Shown in pieces: positions 60,291 to 64,000 of a DNA stretch of 64,000 bases. Where the stretch lies: NCBI RefSeq assembly GCF_036884845.1, contig NZ_CP145732.1, positions 3,906,001-3,970,000 on the forward strand, written 5' to 3'. The DNA is from Pseudomonas sp. MAG733B. Lineage in GTDB: Bacteria > Pseudomonadota > Gammaproteobacteria > Pseudomonadales > Pseudomonadaceae. Position 1 is the first letter of the stretch, and each line of letters starts with the position of its first letter. The position numbers were made by a program, and so were the translations under genes. The notes below the pieces were generated by a model that worked only from the letters and a program-made list of their open reading frames with translations, made no database searches and had not been told where the DNA came from.

Positions 60291-61163
60291 TCACTCGGTT
60301 TCCATGACAAATTCGTAACACGCACGCTTGAACGGCAGTTCCATACCCAATTTGGCAGACACATCGTCGTGGCTGACCCGGTCTTCGTAGATCACCTGCA
60401 ACGACTGTTTCACACCAAACACCGCATCGGACGCCAGATACGGGTCATCGTGATTGAACAGGTGCGTGACCAGTTTGCGATAGCCGGGCACTTCAATCAT
60501 GAAATGCAGGTGCGCAGGCCGCCACGCATGACGGTTGGCCGCATCGAGCATGCGCCCCACCGGACCATCGGTCGGTATCGGGTAGGCCACCGGGACAATC
60601 GTGCGAATCGCAAAACAACCGTCGGCGTCGGTGCGATAGTGACCGCGCAAGTTGCCGAACGGCTGCTCGGTGTCCTGGCCGGAATACATGCCGTTCTCGG
60701 CAGTCTGCCAGACATCGAGCACCGCACCGGCCAAGGCATTGCCGTGAACATCGACCACCCGTCCACGCACCAGCGCCGTTTCGCCCGGGGTGAAGGCCAT
60801 GTTTTCGCCGAACGCCCGATCAGGCATGCCGTCGATGTAGAACGGCCCGAACACCGTGGTTTCAGTCGCCGTTGCGCTGTGCCGATGGTTGATCGCATCC
60901 ACCAGCATCGAAACGCCGAGGGTGTCCGACAGCAGAATGAATTCCTGGCGCACCAGGCCATCGCATTTATGCCCGGTCTCGGTCAGGAAGCGTATGCCTT
61001 CGAACCATTCCTGCTCGGTCAATTCGACCTCGCTGACAAAGGCGTGCAGATGCCGCGTCAGGCTTTGCATGATCTGCTTGTAACGCGCGTTGGGCGCGTC
61101 GTTGAAACTGCTCACGGCTTGCTCGGAAATCAGGGCTTCCGTGGCTTTGTCTTGATCGGTCAT
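60291..61163 (-). CDS. hapG: intradiol ring-cleavage dioxygenase
   Basis: 290 residues: an N-terminal helical domain and the intradiol catalytic core with iron ligands seen as Tyr in MYSGQ, Tyr in HYRTDADGCF and the two His in HAWRPAHLHFMI. This is the hydroxyquinol/catechol 1,2-dioxygenase group; hydroxyquinol cleavage would also yield maleylacetate. Position matches hapG. Followed downstream (in transcription) by hapH, preceded by hapF. Confidence 0.92.
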   Translation of the reverse strand: MTDQDKATEALISEQAVSSFNDAPNARYKQIMQSLTRHLHAFVSEVELTEQEWFEGIRFLTETGHKCDGLVRQEFILLSDTLGVSMLVDAINHRHSATATETTVFGPFYIDGMPDRAFGENMAFTPGETALVRGRVVDVHGNALAGAVLDVWQTAENGMYSGQDTEQPFGNLRGHYRTDADGCFAIRTIVPVAYPIPTDGPVGRMLDAANRHAWRPAHLHFMIEVPGYRKLVTHLFNHDDPYLASDAVFGVKQSLQVIYEDRVSHDDVSAKLGMELPFKRACYEFVMETE

Positions 61164-61200
61164 TGTTGTTATTCCGATGAAAGTGAAAGTGGCGGGCCTG

Positions 61201-62268
61201 TCAGGCGGGCGCCAGCCCTTGCAGGGCGCGGTTCAACAGCGCTTCGATCGGGCCTGGTTCAAACGGCCGTGGATTGTAATAAGGGCTGGCGCAGGCGATT
61301 TGCGCCGCTTCGGCCGGGCCGTTTGCGGGGAGACCGATGTCAGCCAGCGCCAAAGGAATGCCCAGTTTCTGGTTCAGCGCATAGAGCAAGGCGCCGACCT
61401 CGCTGGCCTCGCTGCCACCCAGTGCGCGAGCGGCACGTTGCAACGGTCCCGCCGCCGCTTCGCGGTTGTAGTGCGCGGCGTGCGGCAGAACGATGGCGTG
61501 GGCCTGGGCGTGGGGCAGATTGAAAGTGCCGCCCAAGGTGTGACAAAGCTTGTGGTGCAAGGCCATGCCGACCGAACCGAGGCAAATGCCCGCCAGCCAC
61601 GCGCCGTACAACGCCTGGCTGCGGGCCTCGGCGTCGTTCGGATCATTGACCACGCCCGGCAACGCCTGCGCCAGTGAGCGAATCGATTCTTCGGCCATGA
61701 AACCGATAATCGGATTGGCGTCCTCGGCGTACAGCGCCTCGACCGCGTGTGCCATGGCGTTCATGCCCGAGCAGGCGGAGATTTGCGCCGGCAGGGTCAG
61801 GGTCAATTGCGGATCGTAAATCACGGTTTTCGGCAGAACCCTGGGATCACGCCCGGTTTTCTTCAGGCGGTTCTCGGTCAAGCCGTAGATCGGTGTCATC
61901 TCCGAACCGGCGTAAGTGGTCGGCACGGCGACGATCGGCAGGCCGGAATCCATGGCAATGGCCTTGCCCAGACCGATGGTCGAACCACCGCCAATGGCCA
62001 CGCAGCAATCGGCATCCAGGCGCGCTGCTTCAACCCGCGCCGCCTGCGCCACTTCCAACGGAACGTGCATCACCGCTTTGGCATAGACGCCCGCCGCGCG
62101 ATCACCGAGCAAAGCGGCTACCCGCTCGCCCAGCCCATGCTGTTCAGGGGTGGTGAGGATCAGCGCACGCCGGGCACCCAGCCGTTCGATTTCCTCAGCC
62201 AGCGCCGAGAGTTTGCCCCAGCCGAACACCACGCGGGTCGGCAGGCTTTGGTAGACAAAAGGATTCAT
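61201..62268 (-). CDS. hapF: maleylacetate reductase
   Basis: 355 residues of the iron-containing alcohol dehydrogenase family, with AIGGGSTIGLGKAIA, VPTTYAGSEMTPIYGLTE and the metal-ligand HHKLCHTLGGTFNLPHAQAHAIVLPH. It reduces maleylacetate to beta-ketoadipate with NAD(P)H. ATG 62268 (MNPFVYQSLPTRVVFG) fits the family; the frame extends 18 codons more. The stop of hapE is 8 bases upstream. Confidence 0.94.
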   Translation of the reverse strand: MNPFVYQSLPTRVVFGWGKLSALAEEIERLGARRALILTTPEQHGLGERVAALLGDRAAGVYAKAVMHVPLEVAQAARVEAARLDADCCVAIGGGSTIGLGKAIAMDSGLPIVAVPTTYAGSEMTPIYGLTENRLKKTGRDPRVLPKTVIYDPQLTLTLPAQISACSGMNAMAHAVEALYAEDANPIIGFMAEESIRSLAQALPGVVNDPNDAEARSQALYGAWLAGICLGSVGMALHHKLCHTLGGTFNLPHAQAHAIVLPHAAHYNREAAAGPLQRAARALGGSEASEVGALLYALNQKLGIPLALADIGLPANGPAEAAQIACASPYYNPRPFEPGPIEALLNRALQGLAPA

Positions 62269-62276
62269 GGCAAGCC

Positions 62277-63740
62277 TCAGCGTTTGAAGTGCGGCGCGAT
62301 TTTCGCGTCGACGTTGACCCATACCGAACGGGCTTCGGTGTAGTCGTGGATCGCCTCAAAGCCCATCTCACGGCCGTAACCGGACTGGCCGACGCCACCA
62401 AACGGGCTGCCGGGGCTAACGCGTTTGTAGCAGTTGATCCAGCACATGCCGGCGTGAATCGCGTCGGCCATTTTGTGCGCGCGGGTCAGGTTCTGCGTCC
62501 ACAGGCCGCTGCCCAGCCCGTACTCGGAGTCGTTGGCGATGGCCAGCGCTTCTTCGTCGGTGCTGAAACGCACCACGGTGACGAACGGGCCGAACACTTC
62601 TTCCTGGCACACCCGATCACTCGGTTTGGCTTCGACAATCGTCGGTTCGACGTAGAAACCCTTGGCCAGGGCCTTGTCGTCCGGCGCCTTGCCGCCAGCG
62701 AGGATCTTGCCGCCCTGCTCGATGGCAATATCGATGTAGGCCATCACACGGTCGCGGTGCAGCGCCGAGGTCAGTGGCCCCATTTCGGTTTCCGGGTCCA
62801 TCGGGTCGCCCAGGCGAATGGACTTGGCCAATGCGATAAAGCGCTCCAGGAACTGGTCGGCGATGTCCTTGTGCAGAATCAAACGTGAACCAGCGATACA
62901 CGCCTGGCCCTGGTTGTGGAAGATCGCCCAGGCTGCGCCATTGACGGCCGCTTCGATGTTGGCGTCTTCGAAAACGATGTTGGCACCCTTGCCGCCCAGT
63001 TCCAGCTGGATGCGCTTGAGGTTGCTTTTCGAGGCTTCGACGATCCGGCGACCAGTGGCGGTCGAACCGGTGAAGGCGATCTTGCCCACGTCGAGGTGTT
63101 CAGCCAGCGCTTGCCCGGCGGTATGGCCGTAACCCGGCACGACGTTGACCACGCCTTTGGGGAAACCGACTTCGGTCATCAACTCCACGATGCGCAATGT
63201 CGACAACGGAGTGATTTCCGAAGGCTTGATGACGATGGTGTTGCCTGCCGCCAGTGCCGGGCCCATTTTCCAACTGGTGAACATCAGCGGAAAGTTCCAC
63301 GGCACGATCTGCCCGACCACGCCGATCGGTTTGCGCTGCACGTAGTTGAGGAATCCGGCTTCGACCGGAATCACCGAGCCTTCGATCTTGTCGGCCATGC
63401 CGCCGAAATAACGGAAGCAAGCGGCGGTGCGTGGCACGTCGAGGCCACGGGAATCGCGAATCGGGTGTCCCGTATTGAGGGATTCAAGCTGCGCCAGTTC
63501 TTCGCTGCACTCTTCGATCTTGTCCGCCAGTTTCAGCAGCAAGCGACCACGTTCGGCCGCGCCCAGCGCCGACCAGGCCGGGAACGCGCGCTTGGCAGCG
63601 GCGACAGCGAGGTCGATATCAGCGGCTTCGGCGGCGGCAATGCGGGTGATCAACGAGCCGTCGTGGGGCGACACAACGTCGATGGTGCCGCCGGCGACCG
63701 CATCGACGAAGCGGCCATCGATATAGAGCTGATTTTGCAT
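62277..63740 (-). CDS. hapE: aldehyde dehydrogenase (4-hydroxymuconic semialdehyde dehydrogenase)
   Basis: 487 residues, MQNQLYIDGRFVDAVAGG: NAD motif FTGSTATGRRI, catalytic Glu in LELGGKGANIVF and catalytic Cys in NQGQACIAGSR. In the hap pathway this oxidises 4-hydroxymuconic semialdehyde to maleylacetate. ATG 63740 has GAGGAAACC upstream; the longer frame to 63824 is not conserved in character. Gene order supports the assignment more than the sequence alone. Confidence 0.93.
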   Translation of the reverse strand: MQNQLYIDGRFVDAVAGGTIDVVSPHDGSLITRIAAAEAADIDLAVAAAKRAFPAWSALGAAERGRLLLKLADKIEECSEELAQLESLNTGHPIRDSRGLDVPRTAACFRYFGGMADKIEGSVIPVEAGFLNYVQRKPIGVVGQIVPWNFPLMFTSWKMGPALAAGNTIVIKPSEITPLSTLRIVELMTEVGFPKGVVNVVPGYGHTAGQALAEHLDVGKIAFTGSTATGRRIVEASKSNLKRIQLELGGKGANIVFEDANIEAAVNGAAWAIFHNQGQACIAGSRLILHKDIADQFLERFIALAKSIRLGDPMDPETEMGPLTSALHRDRVMAYIDIAIEQGGKILAGGKAPDDKALAKGFYVEPTIVEAKPSDRVCQEEVFGPFVTVVRFSTDEEALAIANDSEYGLGSGLWTQNLTRAHKMADAIHAGMCWINCYKRVSPGSPFGGVGQSGYGREMGFEAIHDYTEARSVWVNVDAKIAPHFKR

Positions 63741-63830
63741 AATGGTTTCCTCGCACCGCGCCTGTCGCGCAGTGTCTGACTGAATGGCTGGAAGCATGGC
63801 CCGACGGGTTGCCGGGCAAGACACGAGGTC

Positions 63831-64000
63831 TTAGAACTCGATCGGGTACGGCTTGAGCTCGCCGCTTTCGTAGCGTTGCGGCAGGTTCGGCGTGGCGTTT
63901 TCCCAGACCAGCAGCATCGAGCGTTTGGTCGAGTAACCCTGGTGGCGGATGTCCGCCGGCATGGCGCAGATGTCGCCGGCACGCATGGTGATGCGGGCGC
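63831..64000 (-). CDS. hapD: C-terminal end of hydroquinone dioxygenase subunit (partial)
   Basis: The last 56 codons of a minus-strand gene cut by the window edge, reading ITMRAGDICAMPADIRHQGYS and ending GELKPYPIEF. The cupin-like character and the position directly upstream of hapE match hapD, the large subunit of hydroquinone 1,2-dioxygenase in P. fluorescens ACB. The first part lies outside the window. Confidence 0.75.
   Translation of the reverse strand, partial: ARITMRAGDICAMPADIRHQGYSTKRSMLLVWENATPNLPQRYESGELKPYPIEF

Noticed and set aside
60180..61523. Plus-strand open frame of 447 codons
   Set aside because: Antisense to hapG and hapF; no motif, and the real genes have full catalytic residues.
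1..64000. CRISPR arrays, tRNA or rRNA genes, prophage
   Set aside because: No regularly spaced repeats, cloverleaf-like segments, rRNA stretches or phage structural genes were noticed on reading.

Overview
The window looks like a stretch of chromosome from a Pseudomonas of the fluorescens group. The reasons are the high GC, the long inverted repeats of the kind scattered through fluorescens-group genomes, an OprD-family porin, many LysR regulators, A-rich Hfq/Crc-type motifs before catabolic genes, and a hydroquinone cluster in the gene order published for P. fluorescens ACB (hapD-E-F-G-H-I). No rRNA, tRNA, CRISPR array, prophage or insertion sequence was seen. All calls come from reading the sequence; no database search was run.

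Layout. 0-2.5 kb: a DUF417 (RclC-like) membrane protein and glutathione reductase. 2.5-11.9 kb: a split cyanate locus. cynR lies at 2.5 kb, while cynS, a DUF2790 gene and cynT lie at 9.9-11.5 kb on the other strand. Between them are a glutathione S-transferase, two tandem LysR regulators, a DJ-1/PfpI protein, an isochorismatase-fold hydrolase, a three-domain flavo-iron-sulfur reductase and a 29-codon glutaredoxin-like frame. The promoter-operator of the cyn genes occurs twice, once at each end of this block. 11.9-19.4 kb: a LysR gene, a PAS histidine kinase with a FixJ-type regulator and an orphan receiver, an LRAT-domain protein, and a second copy of the three-domain reductase. An identical short palindrome flanks the two-component genes. 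19.5-26 kb: ycaC, a DUF985 cupin, a VOC protein, an MFS transporter, and a MocR regulator divergent from a nitroreductase and an AhpD-like protein.

26-43.9 kb: catabolic and uptake genes. They include a GlxA-type regulator divergent from a polyamine-type ABC transporter, a proline-racemase-family enzyme in which one of the two catalytic cysteines is glycine, a D-lactate-dehydrogenase-like flavoprotein, a LysR, an ACS-type MFS transporter, an OprD porin and a TetR. A polar amino acid ABC system, a PuuB-type amine oxidase and an Lrp regulator follow. Several of these genes carry AAnAAnAA motifs at the ribosome-binding site or first codons, which suggests shared catabolite repression. 43.9-48 kb: a ParE/RHH toxin-antitoxin pair, an AspT-type exchanger and an MscS channel.

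48-59 kb: probably the most unusual part. A TetR gene is divergent from an M14 deacylase gene. Nearby, a minus-strand operon encodes a fused aminotransferase-ABC ATPase, a solute-binding protein, two permeases and an EamA exporter. The same TGAAC-N4-GTTCA palindrome sits in both control regions. The second of these is also the divergent promoter of a three-gene efflux pump. This suggests one regulon that imports, deacylates, transaminates and exports an amino acid derivative. 59-64 kb: the hap-type hydroquinone/maleylacetate pathway, cut by the window end inside hapD.
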